From Microdochium bolleyi (Eukaryota > Ascomycota > Sordariomycetes > Xylariales > Microdochiaceae): 64,000 bases of DNA. The stretch spans positions 124,001-188,000 of the forward strand of contig KQ964269.1 in NCBI GenBank assembly GCA_001566295.1. The letters run 5' to 3'. Positions 42,715 to 53,842 of the stretch are shown here, one piece after another. The position numbers and the translations under genes were made by a program. Each line of letters opens with the position of its first letter. The stretch's first letter is position 1. The notes under the pieces were generated by a model, which was given only the letters and a program-made list of their open reading frames with translations, was not told the origin of the DNA and made no database searches.

Positions 42715-45700
42715 TCAAGCCTCCGCATACAACATATCCAACAAGGACGTCCACTCTGCGCCACCACCTCCGCTATTCATGTCAGGATCCTCAAGCTTCT
42801 CGCGACTGAGCTGCAGATTGGACTTGCGAGACTCGACAACCAGGACACCGCCATCACCGCTACCGCCGCCGCCGGCCATGGCATTGCCAGCACCAGAGCC
42901 CCTGCCACTCTGACCGGCCGCGTCCTTGGAGAAGTGGGCGAGCACACCACCTTTGCCGTCCATGCGGGCCGTGATGCGGAAGTAGTGCCTGCCCTGTTCG
43001 TTGGCCTTGCGCACAGGGACAAACTGCAGGTCGTTGTCCTGGCACCAGGTCTCGACGAGCGCGCGGAACGTCTTGGGTGCTTCGGCTGCCGTAGCAGCAG
43101 TGGTTCCAGGACCCTGCGCTGGCTGTTCCTGCTGCTGGCGCGGCTGCGAGCCCTCATACGTGTGTCGATGTGACGCCCTGCTCCCGTTGTGCCTGTCCCT
43201 CCGCGCTGACGAGGACGAGTGATGGTGATGATGGCTGCCGTGTGGTGCTTTGCTCACATCGCATGCCGATTTCCCATCAGGCAAGGGGAGTTTCCCGGCT
43301 GCAAGAGCTTCGTCACCGAGGTCTAAAGCTGTCTCGATCAAGTCGATTCCCTTCTCAAACTCCGCAGATATGGTAGGATGCGCTGAGAATTCGGAAGGCA
43401 GAGCTTCGTCGTGCCACCAGATATACCAGTCACCCAGTTCCACATAATTAACTTCTGGGCTTGTGAGCCACATGTGCAGCAAGTTGTGCCACTTTGGGAA
43501 CACCTCACTCGCAATGACTTCTGCAACCATTGATGCTGAGATGACGTCTGACCACTTCAGCGTACCCTGCAGCATGGCGAGATATGGCTCCTGGTCGCTT
43601 GGGTCGACACGGAAGTGCCTGCGCAGATACCGCGCCATGCCGGGCAGTATGTGGTGCATGACAAGTGGTCGCCACTGGTCCTGCTCCTTGTTTGGGCGGA
43701 AGACGTCCTTCCACTGCCGAAGACCGGGTATCACGCCACGGTCAAACTCCCAGACGTCGATGAGTTGTCGGAATTTACGCCGAACGTCGGCTACTATGCC
43801 AGTGCCTCTGGGGTCGAGATGATGAGATGGCAGGTGCTCCAGCCAAGGAAACAGCCAGAGGTGCAGAAGATTGTGCTGCTTCTTCCGTGGTTTCCAGCTT
43901 GCAATGGCATCATTCAGCCGCCGGACCACCTGCTCGATGATCTGAGCGTGAACAAAGCTTGGGAATAGATCCTTCCAACGTTCAAGAACAGCGAGGAGGG
44001 GCATTGGCTCGAACACGTCCCACGTTTGTGCGACGGTGGTCGCTAGTTTGGGGAAGACGAGCTTATAGATCATACTTTCATAGGGTGTGGTAGACCTCTG
44101 GTGGTGGCGATGGGTGCCGTCAACAACACTTTCATCCCAGCGTGAGACTGCGCTTCTGCCTTCGGTCGTCTTCTTCAGGCCGAGAACTCCGCGAATGTCA
44201 GCTAGATCGTCGGCGAAATTGCCAAGCTTCGGGTCCTCGAGAGGCTGCCAGCCTTGCACGGCATCTCGAAGAAAAGGGTGGATAGCAGCGACTGCAATCG
44301 CAGCCAAGTCTCCATTCTCTGCTGAGACCATAGAAGTCGCTTCCACCTTTTTCAACGCTGTCATGACGGGATCCCACTCCTTGTCAGCCGCGGCCTGAGA
44401 GATCACTTCCAGAACTGACGAGAAGACACGCAAGCTGCTGAAATCGCTTTCGAGCTCGTCGAGTTCCTGCTGGCGTTGATGTGATTCCATGTCAAGCCAG
44501 GCTTTCCTCTCTTCTAGACTCTTCCACTCTTCCACGAATGCGCTGAGATCACCCTGCGCCCGGCGCGCCAGTTTGCGCGCCTCGGTCTGCTCCGTGATCT
44601 CGGTGCCGGCGGTGGGTGTCAGGAGGCCTGAACTTGTCATCAAGAGCTTCTGATCCTTGCCCGTGAGATCCAGAATCGGCGCGAAGGCATCTGGAATGTG
44701 CAAGCCCGGCGCGGCCTTCTGGATGTCGTTGACGGTCAAGAACTTCGGTTTCGGCGGCCGGCGAGGGGTGCTGGCACCACTCGTCGTCCCGCTGCCGACC
44801 GCATGTACCCGCTGTCCTCGCTGCTTGTCTTTTCGTTTTCTCTTTTCTTCCTCTGAGTCGCTCACGTCCTCCCCACGCATCTTCTTCTGCCGCTTCTCCT
44901 CCTTGCGCTCACTGGCTGACTTCTCTTTCACGGCGCCCAGACCGGCACCCTGTGGGCGGAGCTTCTGCTCGATGATGAGATTACGACCTTGACCTTCGGC
45001 ACCAAGACCTTGTCCTTCTTGCCAGCCCATCTTCGCCATCATCTTTTGCGCAAACGTCATCTTCTTGCCAGCCCCGCCCCCGCGAGTACTGAACACGCTT
45101 GGTTTGGGGGTCGCACCGACTGTCGGGGTCTCGTTCCTGTACTCCTCCTTGAGCACAGGCTCCGCAGCCGAAGAAGGGACGAACCCGCGCCCAAGCGGGT
45201 TTCCCCCACCGTATCGAGTTTTGTTTGTTGTTGGTGGTTTACTTGGAGTTCCATTTGTTCCCGCAAAGCCGGCTCCCGGTGGAGTGGCTCGGAACCCCAG
45301 ACCGGCGCCACCCATGTCGTCGTCCTCCTCGCTCTCGTCGTTGTCAGGCTCTGTGTCTGGCCGATGCAGATTTGCACTGGGGGCGCCGAGGCCAAATTTT
45401 GAACCTTCGCCGTCCTGTTCATCGTGATCCGAAACCTGGCTGTCGCCATCGTACTCGTCGGCGTCGGGATGCATATCTTTCTTCCCAGCTGAGATAAAAG
45501 AAACGTTCTTGTGGCGTAGGCTCTGCTTGCCTTTCCACCTCTTGCCGGGTTTATTGTTGTCGTCCTCGCTATCGGATCCAAAAATCCCCAGCGCAGCGCT
45601 CTCCTTCGCGTTCCTGCCAGTTCGCCGCCGCTTTCGCGGGTTGTAGTCCTGGAAGTCGTCGTCGCGAGGGTCGGCAGAGGGTTGGGCGAAATCGTCGGCG

Positions 45701-45777
45701 CCGCTATCTTCGTCGTCTTCGGAAGAAGAGTAGGCTGCAGCATCCGCCTTGGAGATCGACGCTGGATCGAACGACAT
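42715..45777 (-). CDS. G-patch/GCFC spliceosome-disassembly factor, Ntr1/TFIP11 family
   Basis: A single-exon protein of 1,020 residues. Yeast Ntr1 (Spp382) and human TFIP11 activate the DEAH helicase Prp43 in the nucleus to take apart the intron-lariat spliceosome. The N-terminus is acidic (SSSEDDEDSGADDF). The G-patch lies at about residues 236-280 with MTFAQKMMAKMGWQEGQGLG, which binds the helicase. A charged region follows (EKRQKKMRGEDVSDSEEEKRK). The GCFC domain spans roughly 490-840 and includes YESMIYKLVFPKL, HLWLFPWLEHLP and FPKWHNLLHMWL. A His/Ser/Gln-rich linker precedes a conserved C-terminal end, FRALVETWCQDNDLQFVPVRK, where the RNA-binding tail typical of the family lies. The start has a good context (ACCATGTCG). 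No intron is needed. Confidence 0.93.
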   Translation of the reverse strand: MSFDPASISKADAAAYSSSEDDEDSGADDFAQPSADPRDDDFQDYNPRKRRRTGRNAKESAALGIFGSDSEDDNNKPGKRWKGKQSLRHKNVSFISAGKKDMHPDADEYDGDSQVSDHDEQDGEGSKFGLGAPSANLHRPDTEPDNDESEEDDDMGGAGLGFRATPPGAGFAGTNGTPSKPPTTNKTRYGGGNPLGRGFVPSSAAEPVLKEEYRNETPTVGATPKPSVFSTRGGGAGKKMTFAQKMMAKMGWQEGQGLGAEGQGRNLIIEQKLRPQGAGLGAVKEKSASERKEEKRQKKMRGEDVSDSEEEKRKRKDKQRGQRVHAVGSGTTSGASTPRRPPKPKFLTVNDIQKAAPGLHIPDAFAPILDLTGKDQKLLMTSSGLLTPTAGTEITEQTEARKLARRAQGDLSAFVEEWKSLEERKAWLDMESHQRQQELDELESDFSSLRVFSSVLEVISQAAADKEWDPVMTALKKVEATSMVSAENGDLAAIAVAAIHPFLRDAVQGWQPLEDPKLGNFADDLADIRGVLGLKKTTEGRSAVSRWDESVVDGTHRHHQRSTTPYESMIYKLVFPKLATTVAQTWDVFEPMPLLAVLERWKDLFPSFVHAQIIEQVVRRLNDAIASWKPRKKQHNLLHLWLFPWLEHLPSHHLDPRGTGIVADVRRKFRQLIDVWEFDRGVIPGLRQWKDVFRPNKEQDQWRPLVMHHILPGMARYLRRHFRVDPSDQEPYLAMLQGTLKWSDVISASMVAEVIASEVFPKWHNLLHMWLTSPEVNYVELGDWYIWWHDEALPSEFSAHPTISAEFEKGIDLIETALDLGDEALAAGKLPLPDGKSACDVSKAPHGSHHHHHSSSSARRDRHNGSRASHRHTYEGSQPRQQQEQPAQGPGTTAATAAEAPKTFRALVETWCQDNDLQFVPVRKANEQGRHYFRITARMDGKGGVLAHFSKDAAGQSGRGSGAGNAMAGGGGSGDGGVLVVESRKSNLQLSREKLEDPDMNSGGGGAEWTSLLDMLYAEA

Positions 45778-46374
45778 GGTTGCGACAGTTTGGGCCAGCC
45801 GCCTTGACTACCGCGGAAAGGCGATGGTTCTGCGGGATGCACGCTTCATCGAGCTCGAGACGCCTCGTAGCAGTATGCTAGACAGGTGGGAGGTTAAATC
45901 TAGCACCGTGGATTATTGACGCCCCGTCTTGAATGCGCGCCAAGGGGGGAAGCGAGTCGTCGCGGTTGTTGCTGCTCCGGGTGCTGGCTGCAATTTCAAG
46001 CTGCCGCATCATCAAGCATGGTCTGTTGCTAAAAATCCACAACGGCGCAAGCCTGCAGCACAGTGCGTTCTAGGCCCTTGCCGAACTGTCCGTCGTGTGC
46101 CACGAAGTACGCGGATACGTAATTCGACGGTATTGCAACAGCGGCTTGCAACGCACAAAGTCATTTTCATAGTCGGCACAGTCTTCCGCAATTATTAGGC
46201 AATTGATCGAGCGACTTCATGATGTATAGGTCTTTGATAGTGTTGACAAATGCACACCGCACCTCGACCCCCGTTCTTGACAATGCCAATTCGTAAAAAG
46301 CCATATGCCGTAGATCCCTCATTTCTATGCTTTCCTGCTATGCTCATGACCTTGGGTCGTCTCTGAAAGATGTT
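45778..46374. other. Intergenic region upstream of the Ntr1-like gene
   Basis: About 600 bases between the Ntr1 start and the Psf3 stop, both on the minus strand. No coding sequence is recognisable. Confidence 0.4.
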
Positions 46375-47026
46375 CTATTTCTTCACCGACTCCATCCACT
46401 CCTTGGAACCCTTCGCGCCCTCGTGAGCTCTTCGGAACAACCTGCGCTCCCACTCGTCGAGACCGCGCAGGAATTCACCACCGACGTTGGACCCCATATC
46501 GTCAGTGGCCCCTGCCTTGCGGCCATGCAGTGCCACATCACCAGCGCGGGTAACAAAAGTCTTTCGTAGAATCGCGCAGATTTCGGGCTCGTCGAAAAGG
46601 TCGAGCATGCGAGTGCCGAGGCCGTAGAAGTTGTGCGCCTGATCACGCAAAGGCACTGCGCGAGGATCTGCCTTGAGTGCTGCCATGACATTCTCGGAGA
46701 GAGCGGCGGGGATGTTGAGCGTCACGAATGAGCTCGGATCATCGGGGGATCGGGAGGCCGATTGTCGTGTGGCGAGGGCGAGCAGCTCTGCCAGCCATAG
46801 CGGCAAGCCTACGGCAGTGCCGGCTTTGAGAGGGTGTGACGGGTTGTTGTCGAGATAGCCCAGCTCGGGGACTTCGAGCTCAAAGGTACATGGTATTTTC
46901 TTGAGACAAATCAGCATATGTTCCGTTGACGCCAGCTCCACGAGGGGGGGCGGAGCAATGCAGCGACGAGAACAAGCCACGAACCTCTGCGTCTGTCAGA
47001 ATGGCGTCGAGATCGTAGTAGGACAT
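46375..47026 (-). CDS. PSF3: GINS complex subunit Psf3
   Basis: Two exons, 47026-46985 (14 codons) and 46899-46375, giving 188 residues. Psf3 is one of four GINS subunits, which join Cdc45 and Mcm2-7 to form the replicative helicase in the nucleus. The splice restores MSYYDLDAILTDAE joined to KIPCTFELEVPELGYLD, the canonical N-terminus of the family. The helical core follows: LKAGTAVGLPLWLAELLA and FYGLGTRMLDLF are typical. The length agrees with fungal Psf3. The donor is GTTCGT and the acceptor CTCAAG, with a GCTGAT branch-like site. An open frame reading through from 46980 without the first exon gives an atypical N-terminus and is not the likely product. It is divergent from the Mn-SOD gene, with 468 bases between the start codons. 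Confidence 0.9.
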
Positions 47027-47494
47027 TTCGACACCAAATCCGCACCCATCAAGGAGGCAGAAAGCCGGCTACTCCAGACGAAGTGGGTGGTTGTCGCGAC
47101 AGAGGCTGATGGAGATGGTGGGGGTATCAGCTGGAGATCCAAGAGCATCCGTTGACATGTGAGACGCGCCAGACGCGACAGGCCCTCAGTCATCAGGCCC
47201 ACTGTGTCAGGGTTGGGCGGCCACACTGTACATTCTAGATCCTGCTAGAGCTCCGAGGCCGAGGGGTGCGGCGGCCGAGACGCCATGGGGAGCTCCAAAA
47301 AGTTGACATCACCTCTCGGCGCCCGTCACAGCTGCGTGCTCGCTGCAACTGCTGATTACGAATAAAGCCCTTTTCCGCCGCCCCTCTCCGCAGCCGGTTC
47401 CTCCAAGTCACAACTGTCAAGATAAAAGTCACGACACTCCGGCTATCGATTGATCTTGTCGGCTTCACTTCCACCCTCAATCACAATCGCAATC
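47027..47494. promoter_or_regulatory. Divergent promoter region (PSF3 / Mn-SOD)
   Basis: 468 bases separate the two start codons, so both promoters lie here and may share elements. I did not find a convincing TATA box. A C-rich leader precedes the Mn-SOD ATG. Confidence 0.55.
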
Positions 47495-48297
47495 ATGGCC
47501 ACTTCCCTCTTCCGCTCCGTTCCCGCCGCCCGGGCTGCTCTCCGTGCCCCCTCTACTGTCAGGCCTGCCATGGCCGGTATCGCCGGCACCTCGTTTGTCC
47601 GCGGCAAGGCGACTCTGCCTGACCTGCCCTGTATGTACCTTACACATGCTCTTCGGACTGTGATTCCGCCGACCGACGCTACTAGGTCCTCGATTGACTA
47701 ACACCTTACCGTACCTTGCCTGCAGACGACTACGGTGCTCTCGAGCCATACATCAGCAGTAAGATCATGGAGCTGCACCACAAGAACCACCACCAGACCT
47801 ACGTCAACGGCTTCAACGGCGCCCTCGAGACCATCACCGAGGCCAAGGCCTCGAGCAACGACAAGGCTGCTGCCGCCGCCGCGCCCCTCCTCAACTTCCA
47901 CGGCGGCGGCCACGTCAACCATTCCCTCTTCTGGGAGAACTTGGCCCCAGCCAGCCAGGGCTCCGGCGGCGGCGACCCATCTGGTGCCCTCAAGACCGCC
48001 ATCGACAAGGACTTCGGCTCGGTCGACAATCTCCGCAAGCAGGTCAACACGGCCCTCGCGGGCATCCAGGGCAGCGGCTGGGCCTGGCTCGCAAAGGACA
48101 AGTCCGCCGGCACCCTCCAGGTCATCACCCGCGCCAACCAGGACCCTGTGACCGGCAACTACGTGCCCCTGCTCGGCATCGACGCCTGGGAGCACGCCTA
48201 CTACCTGCAGTATCAGAACCGCAAGGCCGAGTACTTTGACGCCATTTGGAACGTCGTCAATTGGAAGACCGTTGCCCAGAGGCTTGAGGCTGCGTGA
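47495..48297 (+). CDS. Mitochondrial manganese superoxide dismutase
   Basis: Two exons, 47495-47630 and 47726-48297, giving 235 residues. The enzyme converts superoxide to oxygen and hydrogen peroxide in the mitochondrial matrix. The first 35-40 residues are rich in Arg, Ala and Ser without acidic residues (MATSLFRSVPAARAALRAP), a clear import presequence. The mature part begins near KATLPDLPYDYGALEPYI, with the splice completing PYDYGAL. The HHKNHHQTYV segment supplies an iron/manganese ligand histidine, and the signature DAWEHAYYLQYQNRK holds the Asp and His ligands. Manganese rather than iron is inferred from the fungal mitochondrial orthologues. C-ending codons indicate strong expression. 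Confidence 0.94.
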
Positions 48298-48715
48298 GCC
48301 GGCCCCAGCTCGTAGAGAGCTTTGGCGAGGTCATCCAGTTTGTTCCTTCTATGACATCTGTTGACCCACCTGGTATTGTTGAGAAACTTTCCGTAGTGGC
48401 CAAAGCAGAATCAAAATCGTAAAAGGTTACCTTCTTAGTCTTTGTGCATATGCAAAACCGCCAAGGGTGCAGGGCGGACAACGCCGGTAGAAGTTGAAGA
48501 ACTAGAGAAACCGCGCGGCATTGTAGTATCCAACGTTGGCCGGCGGCACTCCGTACCACCATCCTCCCTAGTCTCATCGCCAACAGGCATCGCAATACTC
48601 TTTTCTCTCACAGCCAATCTCAGTGCAATTCAAATGCCATGGAACCCATTTTGCCCTATCTATTAAATGCCGAGGTTGCGCGCGATGATGTGCAGGTATA
48701 TACCTCACGTCACTC
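48298..48715. other. Convergent 3' intergenic region (Mn-SOD / Nop2)
   Basis: About 420 bases between two stop codons on opposite strands; expected to hold both 3' untranslated regions. No gene is seen. Confidence 0.45.
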
Positions 48716-50894
48716 TCAAGCTTTGGCCTTCTCCTTCTTCTTGCTCTTCGTCTTGGCCCCGCCTGTTTTGCTCTTGCCCTCCTTCGACTCGGCAACGTCT
48801 TTGCTGTCACTCTCCTTGCTCTCCTTGGTCTTCGTCGGCTTCGCCTTGCCCTTGTCCAAAGCCTTGGGGTCCAGACCGCGCCGGCGCATGGCGTTGCGCT
48901 TGGCCCTCTCCATGTACTCCTTGTCCTCCTCATCGTCGAAACCGCCAAAGCCGTCATCTTCGGCATCATCATCGTCAGCGATGGGCGTCTTGTCAATGAC
49001 TTCCTCTTCGACCTCGCCACCTGAAGAGTGAACTGCAGAGGCAGCCTTGGCCGACGAGTCCTGGCTCTTGTTGAAGTCCTTGAGCAAGTTGGGTGCAGTC
49101 GGGCCGACCTTCTGAAACTTGGCAACATAGAAACCGTCCACGTTGTACGCGTGGGGATAGTATCTCCTTGTGAGCTTGAGACTAGCATCGAAGTTCTTGC
49201 CACGGTAGCTGGTGAAGCCCTCGCGGCCAAAGGTGAGATCAGTCGAGACGAGGCGCACGTTGGGGCGTTTCCGGAGGGCGTAGTTGACAACTTCTTCGTT
49301 CTCCTCCACGGTTACGGAACATGTCGAGTAGACGAGGAAGCCACCGGTCTTGCTAGCGTGATTGACGGAGTCAATGGCGGACAGAAGCAGCTGCTTTTGA
49401 ATGTGAGGGAGCATCATGAAATCCTTCTCGGTCTTGTTGGTCTTGACGGAGGGATCCTTGGCGATGACACCAGTACCTATGCGCGACGCGTGTTAGTCAA
49501 AGTGCTGGGAGGGGCGAGATGATAGAGTTCAAGGGCTCACCAGAGCAAGGAGCATCGAGCAGCACTCTATCAAAGCCGCCAATCACCCTCGGGAATTCGC
49601 GGGCGTCGTAGTTGCAGACTACAACGTTCCTGGCTCCCAGTCTGTGGACGTTGCCGATGAGACCCTTGGCGCGCTGCTTGCTGGGATCGTTGGCAAAGAT
49701 ACAACCAGTGTTCTTCATCATGGCAGCCATGTGTGTCGTTTTGCCACCAGGAGCAGCAGCCATATCCAAGCAGCGCTCGTTTTCTTGCGGCGCCAGAGCC
49801 ATGACAGGGAGGAAGGAGGACGCAGCTTGCAAGATGTAGTGGCCAGCCAGATATTCAGGAGTGGCACCAAGCGGTACTGTGCTCTCGAAGATCTGGAGTC
49901 CGACCTTGGACCACTTGCCGACAGGCTCCAGTGTGACACCACGGTTGATCAGAGCCTGCGCAAGATCTCTGCGGTGCGTCCTCAGGGTGTTTGTGCGGAT
50001 AACAACAGGTCTCGCCGATTCGTTAGCCTCGAAGAACTCGAAAGCCTCCCGCGGGGTGAACAGATTGAAAAGCTTCTCCGCAAGGTATTCCGAGTAGCCG
50101 TAGTAGGCGCAGATGTCCTTCAGGAGCTGAGCAGTGTACTCGGCGCGAGATCTGCCCTCCTCTGCCAGCTTGGCAAAGTCCTCCAGCACTCTTATCGTCT
50201 CGTTGATTCTGGTCCGCAGTAGCTGCAAGTCAGGTGCCAGCAGAGCTTTGGTCTTGATCGCGAGCTGATCCTCCTCATCATCGTCCAAGACGTGCGGGCG
50301 GTCGACATCAATGTTGGTCTGCATAGCACTGTCGCGCAACTCGGCCTCATTCTCCGCCTCGTCTTGTGCGAGCTGTTCGTCGAGTTTCCTCGTCAAGCCG
50401 GCAATGTTGGCTGCTGTGAGCTTCTCCTCCGCGTCCGACTCGTCCTCGTCCTCGGAGAACATAGCCTTGTTCTGAACTTCGTTGTCAGAGTCGTATACAG
50501 AATCGTCTGACCCAAGAAAATCATCGCCTAGGCCACCCTCCATGTCCTCGTCACTGCCGATGTCCGAGTCTTCAAATCCGTCTCCGAGACCGTCGCTCAT
50601 GTCGTCGTCCGATCCGACTGGAGGGGCTGCCTTCTTCGCCTTCGGGGCTGACCGACCGCCATTTTGCTGGGGAACGGCTTTGGCACCGTTTGCTTTGCCG
50701 TTCGTCTGGGGAGTCTTCTTCTGAGTGGCACCATTTGACTTGGAGTCCTTGCCAGTACGACGCTTCTTGTTGTCGCGGATCTCAGCAGGGACATCGTCAA
50801 CAGGTAGACCGGCCTTGCGCTTAAGCCTGGCGAAGTGAGCCTCGGACAAGGGCTCAGGTGGCCCTTGCTTCTTCATGCGCCGGCCGACACCCAT
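48716..50894 (-). CDS. NOP2: 25S rRNA (cytosine-C5) methyltransferase Nop2
   Basis: Two exons, 50894-49541 and 49476-48716, give 704 residues. Nop2 is a nucleolar enzyme that methylates a cytosine in large-subunit rRNA and is needed for 60S assembly. The N-terminus is basic then acidic (MGVGRRMKKQGPPEP..., later EDSDIGSDEDMEGG), typical of nucleolar proteins. The methyltransferase core contains DMAAAPGGKTTHMAA for S-adenosylmethionine binding. The two catalytic-cycle cysteines are C450 in DAPCSG and C504 in YSTCSVT, and the splice at SG|TG joins the first of these motifs correctly. RYYPHAYNVDGFYVAKF near the end of the core is family-typical. The C-terminal tail is Lys/Glu-rich. It is divergent from the Get5 gene. 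Confidence 0.94.
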
Positions 50895-51801
50895 TGTTGA
50901 AAGCTTGGCTCCGTGGAAGCCTGGATTCGTGTTCGTGAGGGAAGAGGCTCGAGAGGCGGTTCAGAGCTGTATATTCACGAATATGTGATCACGACGTAGT
51001 GCTCGTGAAGAAGTAGATCAATCGAGCAGGGTTGATGCAGTGGCCGTCTCCAGATTTTGGCTGGTCGCGCGCAATAGCAACTCGGAGGGTCCTCGAACTT
51101 TTTTCTTTACGATAAGAGAATCAGAGGCCGATAAGCATATCGCTCGGCGGCTTGGTCTCGACCCGCGACCAGGACCCACCTGCACTCCTTGCTCGACTCT
51201 GGTTCCCAAGCACAGAAGTTCTTCTCCAAGGCCAGCTGGACCGCGGTCAAGCTGAGACACTTGCGGAAGGCACCCGTTCGGCTCAGTTGCATTTTGGGGT
51301 CACGATCCCAGCGCCGAAGGACCACGTCTTCTCAAACCACATATGATAAATCCTACGAAGCTTAGATCATGTTAGAAATAGCACGCCGAGCCAGACTGAA
51401 GACTCAATCGTTCCGACCTGAGCCACTTGCCGAGCCCGCGCTGCTGAAGTCAAAGTGCTGCAGGCATGTGCCGGCCAGGCGCTCATACGCAGCACGCTGA
51501 TCCAGCAGTGACCTCAACTCGGAAGGTGGGGTCGTTCCGCTCATCCACCTGGAAGCACAGAGCTGTCCATCAATGTCTCGCCTGCATTTATCTGACGTAT
51601 TGCTCTTTTGGCTCCTAACAACACCCAACGCCGTCCTGCGCATAATTCACGCGACACGAAGACTGTCTCGACAGCTCACAGCTCTCGGTCCACACAAGAC
51701 CTCCTCTGCCACCAGCAAGCAAATCTGCCTGAGCTCCCCCGAGCTGACCAGAGCCCATCGCAACAACTTGTCGAGCACGAACTCCTCCCAACCCAGCCAA
51801 G
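50895..51801. other. Divergent intergenic region (Nop2 / Get5)
   Basis: About 900 bases between two start codons on opposite strands, holding both promoters. Short open frames on both strands have no homology. Confidence 0.45.
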
Positions 51802-52555
51802 ATGACAGAAGTATCATTCGCAAGGTCCTTTCTCACGACCCTCGACTCCCGGCCGATCAAGATCTCGGCCGACCATGTTGAAGATCCGAAGACCTACCCC
51901 GCGAGGGGCGCTGTGAGTCCATCGCGCTCTGCAAATCGGCTTGTGCGAGTCGATATAGAAGGAAAATACTGACAAGTCAAATGTCTAGTACACTCTACCC
52001 AAGATGCCCAGCCCGATGAGCCGGCCGAGATCATCACAACCGGGCGAAGACGGCTCCACATCATCATCAACACGGCCCGCCCCAGGCAGCGAGCGCTCCT
52101 ACACAGTCCAGCTGATCTCTGCGCGCAACCCACCACTCGACATCACGCTATCGGCGCAGTCCGTCAACACCTCGGTGCTTGACCTGAAGACCGCCGTTGT
52201 CGACAAGACCGGGCTTGAGCTCGACAAGATCAAGCTGCTTTACAACAAGAAGCCTGTGGCAGACAGCAAGATTCTCAAGGAAATTCTTGGCGCCGAGGCG
52301 GTCGAGACAGTAACAAAGGTGGAGTTTGGCATCATGATCATGGGCGGTGCGGCCGCTCTGGCTGCTGCGGAGGCGGCAAAGAACGCTGCTGCTGCTGGGG
52401 GTGACGTAGCCCAGGGACCTAGTGGTGGGGAGGTGCTTGAGACTGCCGAGTTCTGGGAGGACCTGAGGGGTTTCTTGCTTCAACGTGTTCGGGACGAGAA
52501 GGCTGCTAGCGATCTTGCTGACACATTCCAAGCAGCTTGGAAGGCTAAGAGGTAG
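51802..52555 (+). CDS. GET-pathway ubiquitin-like protein Get5/Mdy2
   Basis: Two exons, 51802-51912 and 51989-52555, giving 225 residues. Get5 works with Get4 and Sgt2 in the cytosol to hand tail-anchored membrane proteins to Get3. The N-terminal segment MTEVSFARSFLTTLDSRPIK, continuing into ADHVEDPKTYPARGA|YTLP across the intron, matches the Get4-binding N-domain found in filamentous-fungal orthologues. A ubiquitin-like domain occupies about residues 68-145 (TVQLISARNPPLDITL, LDLKTAVVDKTGLELDKIKLLYNKKPV). An Ala-rich linker (AAALAAAEAAKNAAAA) precedes the C-terminal helices (FWEDLRGFLLQRV), which should form the homodimerisation domain. The intron has a TACTGAC branch-like site. The call rests on domain order; other ubiquitin-like proteins share the central fold. 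Confidence 0.8.
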
Positions 52556-52944
52556 TTAAGCAAGTAGTTCGTCGAGATTGCAAGCATGAAGTCAAATGTA
52601 AATTTGCTTGACGAGATCGAGAAGACGGCTGCATGTTGACGGCTCCTATGCATCTGGAATATGCACAACAATCAGGACTAGCTTCACATGCAGCACAGCT
52701 AGGCAGATATAACTCATGCGATGATAAGGAAGATGGTCTGGCACGCACAGCGGCGCACGATGGCCATTGAAAGTGGTATTGTCGCATACGAACTCAATCT
52801 ACCCGTCCGTTCTGCCTGACATATTTCTTTTCTTTGGTCACTTGAAACAAAAGGCAAAGACGCACAACGGCTGTCCTGTTGAGTTGTCTCGTCTATGGTT
52901 GGGTAGGCGGTCGGTTCCAAGGTCTAATCTGGCTGGCACGGCGC
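52556..52944. other. Convergent 3' intergenic region (Get5 / cofilin)
   Basis: About 390 bases between two stop codons on opposite strands. No coding sequence is apparent. Confidence 0.45.
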
Positions 52945-53842
52945 TTAAGCAAGACCCTTGCTGACAATCTTCAGTACCGAGTCGTATTCGATATCGTCCT
53001 GGTCGTTGGCCTGGAGCTCGGTCGCGATACCGTTCAGAGAGCGCTTCAGGGCCTCCTTGGAAGAGGCGTACACCATCTTGGCCTATACAAGGTGTTAAGT
53101 GTTAGTGAGGAGTCGGCGCGGGTTCGTCGGAGTGACTGACCATGACACCGGCATCATCAGGAGACCAGGCAATGAAGGTGATCTTGTTTCTGTTGTGGTA
53201 TTAGCCACGTAACTCTTCTCATCGAGCAGGCAAGTTCTGTGTACCTGGTACCCTCGCCGCTAGCAAGAGTGTACTCGAAGTCGTAGACAGCATATCTGGG
53301 GCCCTTGCCGACAGCGCCCTACACACGGGTGTTGTTAGCTAGTCGAAAGTCCGGCGCGGGTTCGTGGAGCCTGGCAGCTTGGCGGCAGAACATACAGACT
53401 TGCTCTTAGTGGTGGCGTTGACGAGCTTCTCCCGGAACTGGTCCCAGTCGCCGTCGGCCGAGGCCTCCTCAACGACGATCTCGCGGTTGTTGTCAGAGAG
53501 CTTGTAGACGATGTACTTGTACTTCTTGGCAAGCTTGAGGTCGTTGAATGCAGTCACGCATTCCTGCGAGACGGTCGCTCTGTAAAGTGTGTCGAAATTG
53601 TCTGGGTTAGCTGAGACGATCTCGTCGGCATGTGCGAAAACGGCGTCTTGGGAATTGATGTCGCATTCTGGGTCGCAGCTCGTGGTCCGCGGGGGGAGGT
53701 ACTGTAGACCTAAGAACCAGTCGCGCGGTCCAAGATGGTACGGTGGGGGGACAACAGGAGAACACGAACCCGGATTGAGACTGATACACACGTGGTCAGC
53801 TTCGAAAACAGCACAGCTTGTGAGATATAAGCAGCTTACCAT
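52945..53842 (-). CDS. Cofilin/ADF actin-severing protein with micro-exons
   Basis: Six exons on the minus strand: 53842-53840 (ATG only), 53780-53770 (11 bases), 53579-53396, 53318-53245, 53189-53141 and 53082-52945. They give 152 residues. Cofilin binds actin filaments and monomers, severs filaments and is essential for actin turnover and endocytosis. The first three exons join to MSQSGATVSQECVTAFNDLK, the standard start of fungal cofilins including the regulatory serine region. FNDLKLAKKYKYIVYKLSD, RYAVYDFEYTLASGEGTRNK and KMVYASSKEALKRSL follow; the last contains the long actin-binding helix. The length fits fungal cofilins. Every intron has GT...AG ends, and the first two have GCTGAC and GCTAAC branch-like sites. 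Reading through without the micro-exons gives a non-family N-terminus. The tiny exons need transcript support but are frame-exact. Confidence 0.9.

Noticed and set aside
46900..46980. An alternative Psf3 N-terminus reading MACSRRCIAPPPLVELAS
   Set aside because: This is intron sequence read through; splicing from the short exon at 47026-46985 gives the canonical Psf3 start.
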